Source: Cohaesibacter celericrescens
GTDB lineage: Bacteria; Pseudomonadota; Alphaproteobacteria; Rhizobiales; Cohaesibacteraceae
Assembly (NCBI RefSeq): GCF_002866925.1
Contig: NZ_PKUQ01000002.1
Location: 1-64,000 of the forward strand
DNA: 64,000 bases
Direction: 5' to 3'
A program made the position numbers and the translations under genes. Below, one piece after another: positions 1 to 9,039 of the stretch; positions within the stretch are counted from its first letter, which is position 1; each line of letters opens with the position of its first letter. A model generated the notes under the pieces. That model made no database searches, was not told the origin of the DNA, and was given only the letters and a program-made list of their open reading frames with translations.

Positions 1-297
1 CGGTCAATGGATAGTGCGTTTCGCCGTTAATTTTGAAGAAGACGTCGTCCACATGCCACTGCCATTGTGTCAAGCATCTCGACCTTTCAACTCGTTTTCT
101 ACGGATCTCTGACGCAAAGACTGGACCGAACCTATTCCACCAAAACCGGATGGTCTCATGGCTCACGTCGATGCAGCGCTCGTGCAAAAGGTCTTCAACA
201 TTACGAATGGAAAGTGGAAATCGAACATAAAGCTCACCGCAAGGCGAATGATCTATGGGCTGGTTTTGAAATAGCGAAAAGGGGAGTGTTTGGTCAT
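1..297 (-). pseudogene. IS6-family transposase, N-terminal part, broken
   Basis: Read on the minus strand from the ATG at 297, the translation gives an N-terminus ending in IIRLAV. It then shifts frame to LYVRFPLSIRNVEDLLHERC, VSHETIRFWWNRFGPVF and WHVDDVFFKINGETHYPLT. This is the order of the N-terminal half of IS6/IS26/IS240-type DDE transposases, and the WHVDD motif carries the first catalytic aspartate. An in-frame TAG just before IIRLAV (where the family has glutamate) and the frameshift right after it show that the copy is dead. The element runs off the left window edge, so its C-terminal half is not visible. A C-terminal piece of the same family lies near 55.4 kb. Confidence 0.85.
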
Positions 298-382
298 CCT
301 GCGAAGATAAGTCACCGCACTGCCCGCCTCAAGTAATTTACTCTGACATTACCATGTTCGAGGCTTAATCCAACCTAGAAAC

Positions 383-430
383 CAAGGTTCCTACAAACCT
401 TGACGCTGCCTGCTTTTGAAAGCAAGCAGC
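383..430. terminator. two small hairpins downstream of cphA
   Basis: CAAGGTT at 383-389 pairs perfectly with AACCTTG at 396-402. An imperfect 13-base stem (405-417 with 418-430) sits beside it. They lie between the cphA stop and the IS6 remnant and could end or protect the cphBA transcript. Neither is followed by a clear U-run, so the terminator call is weak. Confidence 0.3.
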
Positions 431-476
431 GATAGATATTGGAGGCTTTGACGTCACTAGACCTCAATGTCCCCGT

Positions 477-3278
477 TCAATCAGCTTCCTCGAAATGTCC
501 ACGAGCCAATCGAACACCACGTGCGTCACGCACCATGCTCAAATCGCTGTCGATCATTTCTTCAAAAGGAACCGGAGCCTCAACACCGATTAAGGTCGGT
601 GCAACGTGGGTGTTTTGGTCTTGCATATTGAAGGAGGTAATCTGTTTCCAGCATCGTTGACTGTTGTCGCCGAAGATCATGACCAGGTCACCCAGTTCTG
701 CCATTTTCAAACCCGCTGCAACTGCGTCCTCTTCATTTGGAATTATGAATATCTGATTGTCCGGGACGCCATTTTTGAGAAACTGCGATTTTAGCAGTTG
801 CGGTATCTCATCGTAGCCGCGAGAGCGTCTATCATCATCTGCTTTGCAAATGTAATGGTCGAAATGTCCCGCCAGAATATGTGCAGCATCAGCAACATCG
901 AGGTCGCGGCGGTCCCCCGGCATCGACACCACAACAATACGACGACCTTGTACGTCTAGTCGATCCGCAAGCCCAGCCATTGCAGCCAAAGCTGCAGGAT
1001 TGTGGCCATAGTCCAGAATAACCTTGAAGGGGTGTTCATCAAATACATTCATGCGGCCAGGGGCTTGAAAGTAGCTGGTGTCGAAGGTGCGCAAACCGTT
1101 GCGAATGTTATCAAGATCAACGCCAAAACTATAAGCCATTGCGGCCGCAAACATAGCATTCTGAACATTGTGCACGGCCTTGCCTTCAAGGGTGGCTGGT
1201 ATCAGATGCGACCACAGGACGGGCAAGTGCAATCCTTTGTCGTAGATTGTCAGCATGTCCCCACTCATGCCCTGTTCGAGCACGATAGCTTTACCACCTG
1301 CCTTGATATGCTCTTTTACCAATGTATGGCCAGGATCGATGGTTACGTAGAAAATTGATTCAACATCCGCGTAGTCTGCCATTTTCAGGCACTCGATATC
1401 ATCAGCATTGAGGACAGCGGTATTTGTGGCGCTTTCTATGACCACACGTTTCACAACAGCCAACTGCTCTACTGTTTCAATTCCGCTCATACCAAGGTGA
1501 TCGGCGGTTACGTTTAAACAAGCCGCAACGTCTGAATGTCGGTACCCAAGTCCACTACGCGCCAACCCACCGCGTGCGGCTTCCATAACGGCAAAATCCA
1601 CCGCAGGATCCCGCAACACCATCAGAGCCGACTTAGGTCCAGTCATATCGCCTTTAACGCTAAGCTTGCCATCTACATATACGCCGTCGGTGGACGTCAT
1701 GCCTACAATTTTGCCACTGGTCTTCATAATGTGGCCCAACATACGCGAAGTCGTTGTCTTACCGTTTGTACCTGTGATTGTCGCAATCGGGATTCTGCTC
1801 TGGCGCCCTAGCGGGAACAGCATGTCGATCACCTTGCCCGCAACATCGCGCGGCAGACCTTCGGATGGGGCAACGTGCATACGAAACCCGGGGGCCGCGT
1901 TCACTTCGACGATCGCACCGCCAATGTCTTTGTAGGATTTGGTGATGTCGTCAATGAGAAAATCAACACCTCCAACATCCAAACCAACCGCAATGATTGC
2001 TCGTTCTGCCATTTCGCGATTATCAGGATGCGCAACGTCCGTCAGGTCGATTGCAGTGCCACCGGTGGACAGGTTGGCCGTTGTCCGTAGATAAAACGTC
2101 ACCCCAATCGGCAAAACCGTATCGGTAGTGTGCCCTGCATCCGCAATCAGTCGCTTAGCCTGATTGTCGATCTCAAGGTTGGTGAGTACTTTTTGGTGCC
2201 CAATGCCGCGGCGCGGATCCTGATTTACAATATCGACAAGTTCGGTAATCGTGTGTTTGCCGTCTCCGACGACGTGGCCAGGCACGCGTTTGGCCACTGC
2301 AATTAGCTTGTTGTTCACGACCAACATTCGATGGTCAAAGCCTGTGACGAAGCTCTCGACGAGTATAGCCGAGCTTTTTGAATGTTCCTTGGCTTCCGCA
2401 AAACCGGCTTCGACTTCCTCATCTTTGTTCAGATTGATCGATACGCCTCGCCCATGGTTGGCATCCAAAGGTTTGACCACAACGGGAAACCCCATCATGC
2501 GGGCAGCCTCTATGGCTTCGTTAGCACTGTAGACAATGCGTTGCTGCGGCACGGGTAGCCCAAGGTCATTCAACAGGTTATGTGTATCTTCCTTGTCGCA
2601 GGAGATTTCAACTGCGATGTGTCTGGTTTCGGACGTGATCGTGGCTTGAATGCGCCGCTGATTTTTTCCATATCCAAATTGCACCAAGGATCCTTCGTTC
2701 AGTCGAATCCAGGGTATGTCGCGCTCTTGGGCCGCTTTTACCAGAGACCCAGTTGAGGGGCCAAGTTCCTTGCTTTGTGCATCCAGAACGAAATCACGCA
2801 ATTCCGTTTGCCAGTCAAAGGCCGGATCGAACGCATGCTCGACCTGATCCTGCAATGACTGTGGCAAAAGGTACATCAAGAGTCGGAGTGCCAGCTCGCC
2901 TGCGGCCAACCCTACTTCGCGCTGACGATAGGCATAGACCATGTTGTACTTGCCCAGTTCTCCGGTGCCGCGTGTGCGGCCAAAGCTCACATCCGTGCCA
3001 GCGACATTTTGCACTTCGATAGCACAATGCTCCAGAATGTGCCCCATCCAGGTGCCGTCATCTTCGCGCAGTCGGCGCAAAAATCCCCCGGCTTCGCCAT
3101 AGGAACATCCATGGCTAGCAAGTCCTGGCAACGCAAAAATCAGTCCTTCGACAAATTCTGATCCGATTTTTGCTGAAGGCCAAGATTCCAGTATTCCCAA
3201 ATCAATAACATGTCGGATTACAGGGAAACCTGACCAGATATTCGGGCCGACAAAAACATTGGTTGAGACTATTTTCAC
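477..3278 (-). CDS. cphA: cyanophycin synthetase CphA
   Basis: This 933-residue protein matches the CphA1 layout: an N-terminal domain (about 1-160), a central ATP-grasp domain (about 220-480, with VVVKPLDANHGRGVSINL and the VEVNAAPGFRMH metal/ATP region), and a C-terminal Mur-ligase-like domain starting at the P-loop GTNGKTTTSRML (about residue 490). The enzyme adds aspartate to the polymer backbone and arginine to its side chains, using ATP, and makes a cytoplasmic nitrogen and carbon reserve. It lies 45 bases downstream of cphB on the same strand, so synthesis and degradation genes form one operon. All ATP-binding motifs seem intact. Length is slightly above the usual 870-900 residues. Confidence 0.96.
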   Translation of the reverse strand: MKIVSTNVFVGPNIWSGFPVIRHVIDLGILESWPSAKIGSEFVEGLIFALPGLASHGCSYGEAGGFLRRLREDDGTWMGHILEHCAIEVQNVAGTDVSFGRTRGTGELGKYNMVYAYRQREVGLAAGELALRLLMYLLPQSLQDQVEHAFDPAFDWQTELRDFVLDAQSKELGPSTGSLVKAAQERDIPWIRLNEGSLVQFGYGKNQRRIQATITSETRHIAVEISCDKEDTHNLLNDLGLPVPQQRIVYSANEAIEAARMMGFPVVVKPLDANHGRGVSINLNKDEEVEAGFAEAKEHSKSSAILVESFVTGFDHRMLVVNNKLIAVAKRVPGHVVGDGKHTITELVDIVNQDPRRGIGHQKVLTNLEIDNQAKRLIADAGHTTDTVLPIGVTFYLRTTANLSTGGTAIDLTDVAHPDNREMAERAIIAVGLDVGGVDFLIDDITKSYKDIGGAIVEVNAAPGFRMHVAPSEGLPRDVAGKVIDMLFPLGRQSRIPIATITGTNGKTTTSRMLGHIMKTSGKIVGMTSTDGVYVDGKLSVKGDMTGPKSALMVLRDPAVDFAVMEAARGGLARSGLGYRHSDVAACLNVTADHLGMSGIETVEQLAVVKRVVIESATNTAVLNADDIECLKMADYADVESIFYVTIDPGHTLVKEHIKAGGKAIVLEQGMSGDMLTIYDKGLHLPVLWSHLIPATLEGKAVHNVQNAMFAAAMAYSFGVDLDNIRNGLRTFDTSYFQAPGRMNVFDEHPFKVILDYGHNPAALAAMAGLADRLDVQGRRIVVVSMPGDRRDLDVADAAHILAGHFDHYICKADDDRRSRGYDEIPQLLKSQFLKNGVPDNQIFIIPNEEDAVAAGLKMAELGDLVMIFGDNSQRCWKQITSFNMQDQNTHVAPTLIGVEAPVPFEEMIDSDLSMVRDARGVRLARGHFEEAD

Positions 3279-3323
3279 ATGCCTACCTCGTTGATTGAAG
3301 ATGATCCGCGCCAGTGCGGGGTT

Positions 3324-4187
3324 TTAGGAGAGCGGGGCTGGCAATGTCGAAACCAAAAGATGATCTTCTGGTGGAAATCCTATGCGCGTGTTCAGATCGT
3401 AGCGACACCCTTCGCCCAAAATGTCAAGGCGAAGACCAAGCAGGCTCAAAGCCTCACCCGGTTTGGCAGCCCATATCGACGAGTGGGTTATTCGGCTAGC
3501 GTCAACCATCGTAACCGTGCCGCTCCCGACCACTTCCAACACGTTGTCGGGTCCGATGAAGGCCGCCGTGTCTTCATCTATGCCCAAACCAATCAGAGAG
3601 GGATTAAAGGACGAGGCAGTCAGTAAACGCCCCAATCTATTCCGTTGGGTGAAGTGTTGATCAATGATGACCGTATTGATCAGCCCAATGCCAGGAGCCA
3701 AAGTAACAGCCCCCTCAGCCGGAGGCTCATTGCCCTGCCCGCCGGTTACCATGTGTTCTGACATGATTGAGGCCCCAGCTGACGTGCCTGCAACAGGCAC
3801 CCCTTCGGCGTTGCGTTGCATGATCTTTGTTGCGACAAACGTACCGCCCAGAATCGCTGAGAGGCGCAACTGATTTCCGCCCGTAATGAATATGCCGGTA
3901 GCATTGTCCAGCATCTTGGAATACTCAGGATTTTCACAATCTGAGCGGCGCGAAATCGGAAGAAACTCAACCTTGCCTGCGCCCAGATTGGAAAAAATGC
4001 GATTATAATCCGGCCCTGTCTTATCTAGCATTGACGCCGTGGGGATTACCACAATATCGGCATTTTCACCGCCAGAAAGCTCAACAAACCTGCGATGGAT
4101 TTGCATTTCCTTGAGGCGATCCTCGCCTCCACCAATGGGAATAATAAACCCTCGGTCGCGCTCATCGGCCAACGAATTTGGGCCCAT
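3324..4187 (-). CDS. cphB: cyanophycinase CphB
   Basis: This is a peptidase family S51 protein of 287 residues that hydrolyses cyanophycin to beta-Asp-Arg dipeptides. The nucleophile elbow GTSAGAS places the catalytic serine at about residue 136, as in characterised CphB enzymes. IFITGGNQ (about 99-106) and the N-terminal IIPIGGGEDR also fit the family. No signal peptide is present, as expected for a cytoplasmic granule-degrading enzyme. It is first in the cphB-cphA operon. The start is supported by AAGGAT about a dozen bases upstream of the ATG. The dipeptides would still need an isoaspartyl dipeptidase, not found in this window. Confidence 0.95.
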   Translation of the reverse strand: MGPNSLADERDRGFIIPIGGGEDRLKEMQIHRRFVELSGGENADIVVIPTASMLDKTGPDYNRIFSNLGAGKVEFLPISRRSDCENPEYSKMLDNATGIFITGGNQLRLSAILGGTFVATKIMQRNAEGVPVAGTSAGASIMSEHMVTGGQGNEPPAEGAVTLAPGIGLINTVIIDQHFTQRNRLGRLLTASSFNPSLIGLGIDEDTAAFIGPDNVLEVVGSGTVTMVDASRITHSSIWAAKPGEALSLLGLRLDILGEGCRYDLNTRIGFPPEDHLLVSTLPAPLS

Positions 4188-4870
4188 ATTGCAATTATAT
4201 CCTTCGACTGCCTTAGCCAGATCAAGCTTTGCGATCTGCGTGCCTGCTTGTTATGGCGTATGCGTCACAAATATACTACGCTTAAGTCGAGTATTTGCGT
4301 TTATCTGGCATTGTCATGTGTGGACGCCCCCGGTTTTGCGAGAATTTATTTGGGCTAACAACGATCTCGACAGTTTTCGATCATGTGTCCGGCCTTTTTG
4401 CGCGGCACGCTTGATCGATGACCCTCCTTCTTGGGCCATTGCTGTGCAATGGGTAGTGTCGGAGGAAAATATTATACTTGGCTCGAACACCTAATAGAAA
4501 TTTCATCGCCATTGAAATTCCACAGCTTTTCAGATCGCACCAATCGAACCCAAAGCCAGTTTAAGTATTTTGAATTTGGCTTTGTCACATTAAGCAACAC
4601 TAGGTTGAATTTACTAGAAAATCAACAAGCTAAAACGGCAAATTTATGCCGCTCAAATCTCTCGTATAGATTGCATAGAATAATAATGTGACAATACCTC
4701 CCACCCGCACAATGGTTTGCAGCGAGAATCGTTTTTGCACTCGGCTGCTTGCATCGTTGGCCCATGAACGACCTTTGCCATAACACTCACGGCATGACGG
4801 TCCACAACGAACACACTGTTTATTTTAGGGGGGTAGGATAAGGGGTTGCAAAATTCCCTATTGCAAATAA
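4188..4870. other. gene-free AT-rich region upstream of cphB
   Basis: About 680 bases between cphB and tRNA-Pro hold no convincing gene. Open frames here overlap cphB antisense or lack any recognisable protein pattern. The stretch 4460-4690 is AT-rich and should contain the cphBA promoter (minus strand). No clear operator was identified. Confidence 0.5.
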
Positions 4871-4902
4871 CCATTGTTTTTCAAAGTTTTAAGAAAAAAC
4901 AA

Positions 4903-4905
<3 letters not shown>
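4871..4905. repeat. 11-base perfect inverted repeat overlapping the tRNA-Pro CCA end
   Basis: CCATTGTTTTT at 4871-4881 is the exact reverse complement of AAAAACAATGG at 4895-4905. On the minus strand the first three bases of the hairpin are the encoded CCA tail of tRNA-Pro. The hairpin probably acts as the tRNA terminator, although the U-rich tract is inside the stem rather than after it. Confidence 0.6.
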
Positions 4906-4979
<74 letters not shown>

Positions 4980-5080
4980 ACATCATTCACTCGGACAATC
5001 CAAAAGATCGCCCTGCAGCGGAATGTTGCTTAGATAGCAATAGCTTGGGACCGGAGCAAGGACAAAAGCACTAATGACGT

Positions 5081-5644
5081 CTATTTAGATGATTTGGGTG
5101 TGAACAATTGATGCAATAGCTGATCGCCGGGTTTGACGCCGGTTCTTTCGACGGTGCCTTTGTTGACTTCAAGAACGTATCTCACCGGCCCACCTGACCC
5201 GATAATTGATTGAGATAGTGGGGTAGTCGACTTCACCAGATGATGGATGGTTCCATCTTGTCGTACAAACAGCATATCTAGGGATATATAGGTGTTTTTC
5301 ATCCACATATTGATCTGACGGCTTTCACCAAAATCGAATAGCATACCAGCATTTTCGGCCATTTTGGTGCGATACATCAACCCTTTGGTGCGCGAAGAAT
5401 CGTCGTCGGCTAACTCGATTATAAAGGGGTGCTTTCTATCGGCTGTCTGAATAACGAGATGTGATGGGTCTGCAAGAAAGTCTTTCACGGCAGCATCTGT
5501 CGACATGTCGACCAATTGTGATTCCGAGTTTAAGGTAATTTGTTCTGCTTGACCCTTGGCGGGAGCCAGAGTGCTAATAGCAACAACGCAAAACAATAAT
5601 GTGCAAGAAAATGACGCAACAAATTTCACGAGGTGACCAACCAT
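5081..5644 (-). CDS. exported DUF192 family protein
   Basis: The 187-residue product has an N-terminal hydrophobic stretch (about 8-28) ending in an Ala-rich region, consistent with a signal peptide. A DUF192 domain follows (about 63-180), with the typical blocks DDDSSRTKGLMYR, GMLFDFGESR, MWMKNTYISLDMLFV and VLEVNKGT. The family has a known small beta-barrel fold but no established biochemical role. The start is well supported by GAGGAG upstream of the ATG. The gene follows the double cold-shock gene on the same strand with about 110 bases between, a conserved pairing in this group. No enzymatic function should be assumed. Confidence 0.92.
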   Translation of the reverse strand: MVGHLVKFVASFSCTLLFCVVAISTLAPAKGQAEQITLNSESQLVDMSTDAAVKDFLADPSHLVIQTADRKHPFIIELADDDSSRTKGLMYRTKMAENAGMLFDFGESRQINMWMKNTYISLDMLFVRQDGTIHHLVKSTTPLSQSIIGSGGPVRYVLEVNKGTVERTGVKPGDQLLHQLFTPKSSK

Positions 5645-5755
5645 ATATTTCGCTCCTCACATTTCATCAATGACGCGATTGCCCGTGGAACAATGCATTA
5701 AGTCAAGTGGTTGACCGGACTCTGTCCTAACTCACACTCGCACCATAATATGACA

Positions 5756-6337
5756 TTAGTGGGAAGACGGGATATGCGCACCGGTTGAAGGACGGATCTC
5801 TGTTGCCATTTTGCCCTTAGGACCAGGACCATAGCGGACCTGAACTTCCTGATTGGGACGCAATTCCGTCAAGCCATACAAGCGGAGGGTTTCCATGTGA
5901 ACGAAAATATCATCGGTGCCCTCACCTTGCGTGAGAAATCCGAAGCCTTTTTCACGATTGAACCACTTCACTGTCGCCGTTTCCAGTTCACTGGTGGGCG
6001 TCACTTGCACATGGGTATTAGCAGGAGGGAGCTGAGAAGGATGGATTGCCGTGCTTTCATCCATAGAAAGAATGCGTAGTGCCTGCAATCCCCGGGGGCC
6101 TTGAAGAACTTCACAGACGAGACGCGCCCCTTCATAGGCGGTCCTATATCCGTCACGTCTTAAACAGGTGACATGCAACAAAATGTCTGAGCTTTCATCA
6201 TCAGGAACGATAAAGCCAAAACCCTTGGCTACGTCGAACCATTTGATCTTCCCGGCAATCTGAGTGACATCTACCGCTGCGTCTTCGGTTGCATCACTTT
6301 CAAAGGGTTGCCGCTCTGGTGCAATTTTCACCCCCAT
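5756..6337 (-). CDS. cold-shock protein with two CSD domains
   Basis: The 193-residue protein carries two cold-shock domains. The first (about 27-95) has GKIKWFDVAKGFGFI followed by DILLHV. The second (about 120-186) has ATVKWFNREKGFGFL followed by DIFVHM. Both keep the aromatic RNP1/RNP2-type nucleic-acid-binding residues, and an Ala/Pro/Thr-rich linker joins them. Two-domain CSPs are typical of Alphaproteobacteria and probably bind single-stranded RNA or DNA in the cytoplasm. A GAGG lies upstream of the ATG. A single-domain CSP is encoded at 47.5 kb. Confidence 0.94.
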   Translation of the reverse strand: MGVKIAPERQPFESDATEDAAVDVTQIAGKIKWFDVAKGFGFIVPDDESSDILLHVTCLRRDGYRTAYEGARLVCEVLQGPRGLQALRILSMDESTAIHPSQLPPANTHVQVTPTSELETATVKWFNREKGFGFLTQGEGTDDIFVHMETLRLYGLTELRPNQEVQVRYGPGPKGKMATEIRPSTGAHIPSSH

Positions 6338-6550
6338 TATAGTGCCTCAATACTCTGCGTAGCCTCGTTCCCGACTCAATACTATGGTCGATTCTCAACC
6401 GGAGGATAGCATTTGGAACGATCTCTGCATCAATAAAATTTTAACTTTTTCATTGCCTATCCATACATCATCATTTGCGGCGTTTTGGGAATCGAAGGAT
6501 TGGTTCAATTTAGCGCCTAATGAGACCTGCGATGTCTTGATGACAGCCAA

Positions 6551-7309
6551 TCACAAAATACTTTGCATTACCGAACCAATTTCATCCCGGATATACAGAT
6601 CGGCCATCTGGTTCAGCGGGGTTGGCTCCCTGTTTATAATTACAAGCTCTGCACCGTTTTGTTTGGCTATTTGAGGCAAATCTGCTGCGGGATAAACCAC
6701 CAGGGATGAGCCCAGCACGATAAAGAGGTCGCAGCTTTTGGCTAGCTGGGCTGCACGTAATAGCTCCGGCTCGGGCATTGGTTGACCGAATGAGATGGTG
6801 GCAGCCTTGATCAATCCTCCACACAGTGAACAGCGTGGTGCTTTTCCTGTTTCAGCAATCACCCTCTCTGCTTCTAAAAGGCTGGATTTTGCCGAGCAAG
6901 ACAAACAAGCCCCATAGGTACTGTTTCCATGTATCTCAATAACCTGATCGGCGGGAAGTCCACTCTTTTGGTGCAGTCCATCAATATTTTGTGTGATGGT
7001 GCCGGCGAGTTTGCCGCTCCGGTTGAGACGCAGAAGCGCCTTGTGCCCCTCATTTGGTTTGGCGGCAGAAAACTCCCGGTTCATGATAAACCGGCGACGC
7101 CAGTCTTCTAGCCGGGCCGTTTCAGAAGAGACAAACTCATCAAATTGTATAGGTACCATTTTCGACCATAAACCGGTTGGTGAGCGAAAATCAGGGATGC
7201 CACTTTCGGTGCTGATGCCAGCGCCGGTGAATATTGTAATGTTGGATGCATTGTTGACCATGCTGCAAAGTGTGGTCCTTGCAGAATGTTGACTATTGTA
7301 ATCCATCAA
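6551..7309 (-). CDS. cobB: Sir2-family NAD-dependent protein deacylase
   Basis: The 252-residue sirtuin shows [17 protein letters not shown] (about 27-43) for NAD binding, TQNIDGLH (about 106-113), the catalytic histidine at about 127 in IEIHGN, two zinc-binding Cys pairs (CLSC and CSLC), and the second NAD segment [13 protein letters not shown]. It removes acyl groups from lysines, consuming NAD and releasing nicotinamide and O-acyl-ADP-ribose. The symbol cobB is used as in E. coli for the sirtuin; it is unrelated to the cobyrinate synthase cobB at 43 kb. It is divergent from gloA over a 56-base gap. Confidence 0.95.
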   Translation of the reverse strand: MMDYNSQHSARTTLCSMVNNASNITIFTGAGISTESGIPDFRSPTGLWSKMVPIQFDEFVSSETARLEDWRRRFIMNREFSAAKPNEGHKALLRLNRSGKLAGTITQNIDGLHQKSGLPADQVIEIHGNSTYGACLSCSAKSSLLEAERVIAETGKAPRCSLCGGLIKAATISFGQPMPEPELLRAAQLAKSCDLFIVLGSSLVVYPAADLPQIAKQNGAELVIINREPTPLNQMADLYIRDEIGSVMQSIL

Positions 7310-7365
7310 TCCTTCCTTATACTTTCGTCAAACTGATACGGATGGCAGCTTCAAGGGATGATACT

Positions 7366-7785
7366 ATGAAATTTCTCCATACTATGGTGCGCGTGAGCGA
7401 TATTGACGAGTCTCTGGATTTTTATTGCAACAAGCTTGGACTGAAAGAAGTCCGTCGCAATGAGTATCCACAAGGTCGCTTTACTCTCATTTTTCTTTCT
7501 GCAGATGGTGAAGATGAAAATTGTGTCGAATTGACCTACAATTGGGACCCAGAGACCTATGACGAAGGCCGGAACTTTGGTCACCTCGCCTATCGGGTGG
7601 AAAATATTTATGCCCTTTGTCAGAAATTGATGGAAAATGGTGTGGTGATCAATCGCCCGCCTCGTGATGGTCACATGGCATTTGTCCGTTCACCAGACAA
7701 TATTTCAATTGAGCTTTTGCAAGAGGGAGACCCCTTACCCCCTGCAGAACCTTGGGCATCTATGGCCAATACAGGTAAATGGTAA
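7366..7785 (+). CDS. gloA: lactoylglutathione lyase (glyoxalase I)
   Basis: The 139-residue protein begins [10 protein letters not shown] and isomerises the methylglyoxal-glutathione hemithioacetal to S-lactoylglutathione. The pattern of metal ligands in bacterial GloA is visible: His5, Glu55 (NCVELTYNW), His73 (FGHLAYRV) and Glu116 (SIELL). The frame is open further upstream, but the ATG at 7366 is preferred because AGGG lies just upstream and it gives the family length (about 135). A strong terminator follows at 7824. Confidence 0.95.
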   Translation: MKFLHTMVRVSDIDESLDFYCNKLGLKEVRRNEYPQGRFTLIFLSADGEDENCVELTYNWDPETYDEGRNFGHLAYRVENIYALCQKLMENGVVINRPPRDGHMAFVRSPDNISIELLQEGDPLPPAEPWASMANTGKW

Positions 7786-7823
7786 TAATAAATCTGTAGT
7801 CCTTACAAACGGGCAGAATAATG

Positions 7824-7864
7824 AGCCCCTTCCAGCGCATCTATCTGGGAGGGGCTTTCTTTTT
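7824..7864 (+). terminator. rho-independent terminator after gloA
   Basis: AGCCCCTTCCAG pairs with CTGGGAGGGGCT (one G-T wobble) around a short loop, followed by TTTCTTTTT. Confidence 0.9.
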
Positions 7865-8282
7865 GCATAGCAGAAATGCGCTCATCTTGGCTCACTGTTA
7901 TGCGCGATTGTCATAATGCCGCCAAAATTCAACTTCATTCGTTCCACACCACAGCAACAGGCATGCGTGATGCTGTTTCTTGCTGGCCTCAATATTTGGT
8001 GTTATGCGATCCAGATCATCTTAGAGAATGGTGTTGTTGCCTTCTGAGTGTCGGATCCCAAAATGGAACCCGGGCTGCTGGTGCCTGTCGACCTCTGAGT
8101 TAGAGCGGCTAAAATCCGGTTATCTTTTTAAATTTTTGTTCAATTGGTTTGGACTCTCTCTTGCCTCCTATGGGCGATGATGGAGGGCACGAACCTGATG
8201 AGTACGGCCTTTTTTCTTTGGTTTTCACCATAGGAAAATTGGCCCAATAGGGCGCAGGGCTCGTTGCCGCTGCGATAACGGA
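7865..8282. other. intergenic region upstream of the M15-type lipoprotein gene
   Basis: About 420 bases without a convincing gene. A weak imperfect hairpin (around 8160-8190) and a T-rich run at about 8209-8217 could belong to a small transcript, but no known RNA family is recognised. Confidence 0.4.
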
Positions 8283-8828
8283 ATGATGAGATTTTTGCGC
8301 TTTGGCGTTTTGGTCGGACTTACAGGTCTAATTGCCGGATGCAACACAACGGGATCAAATGGAGTCAGTAGCTCCGTCAGCACCCATATCGACATGTCCC
8401 AACGTTCTGTAATGGCCTATGCCAATGGTCTTGAAACTAAACCGGTTAAGAACAGCAAATCACGATTTCTGGTGGCGCACTCAAAAGTACAATTGGGATG
8501 TTTGAAACCAGAATTGACGAAACTCCTAGGCAAAGTAGAAAAGCACTATGGCAAGCCGGTTATTATCACATCGGGTTACCGGTCCAAGGCTTATAATCGC
8601 CGCGTGAAAGGCGCAAAAAACTCTCAACACATGAACTGTAAAGCCGCCGATATCCGGGTGCCAGGGGTGAGCAAAAATGCGCTTGCCAAATACGCACGGA
8701 CCATTTCGGGAATCGGTGGGGTTGGCATTTACTGTCGGTCGTCCTATGTCCATGTGGATGTCGGTTCGAGACGTGACTGGAGCTGGGGATGTGGCAAGTC
8801 CAAAAGACGAAAAACAGCCCGCCGCTAA
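8283..8828 (+). CDS. M15-type peptidase lipoprotein (DUF882/YcbK-like)
   Basis: The 181-residue product has a lipoprotein signal peptide ending in the lipobox LIAGC (Cys about 20), so it is predicted to be anchored in the envelope. The C-terminal domain (about 80-170) has the metallopeptidase M15 pattern: SGYRSKAYN, then SQHMNCKAADI supplying the zinc-binding His and Asp, and the second His in SYVHVDVGS. Relatives such as YcbK/MepK cut peptidoglycan cross-links or peptides, so a murein endopeptidase or carboxypeptidase role is likely but the substrate cannot be read from sequence. A strongly basic tail (KSKRRKTARR) ends the protein. A terminator follows. Confidence 0.88.
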   Translation: MMRFLRFGVLVGLTGLIAGCNTTGSNGVSSSVSTHIDMSQRSVMAYANGLETKPVKNSKSRFLVAHSKVQLGCLKPELTKLLGKVEKHYGKPVIITSGYRSKAYNRRVKGAKNSQHMNCKAADIRVPGVSKNALAKYARTISGIGGVGIYCRSSYVHVDVGSRRDWSWGCGKSKRRKTARR

Positions 8829-8853
8829 TCCCCATACCTTCCGATCAACGAAC

Positions 8854-8892
8854 GCCCGCCGCGATTTAATCTCGGTGGGCTTTCGTTTTTTT
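8854..8892 (+). terminator. terminator after the M15-type gene
   Basis: GCCCGCCGCGA and TCTCGGTGGGC form an imperfect stem around TTTAA, followed by TTTCGTTTTTTT. Confidence 0.85.
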
Positions 8893-9039
8893 GACGAGCC
8901 GCCCTTCGGTTGTATCAAACCATGCCAACCTTCAGTTTGATATCCAGCGATCTTGCGTCGGTCTATAATGAAAATAGAATCAGTGTTTTCGCTGAGGGTA
9001 GTCCCGTTTTGGGCACCCCAAATTTACAAGGTTCATTTG

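Noticed and set aside
4039..4494. 151-codon plus-strand frame
   Set aside because: Half is antisense to cphB and the rest is Ser/Cys/Arg-rich without any pattern or ribosome-binding site.
6384..6674. 96-codon plus-strand frame
   Set aside because: It mostly overlaps the sirtuin gene antisense and has no homology-like features.
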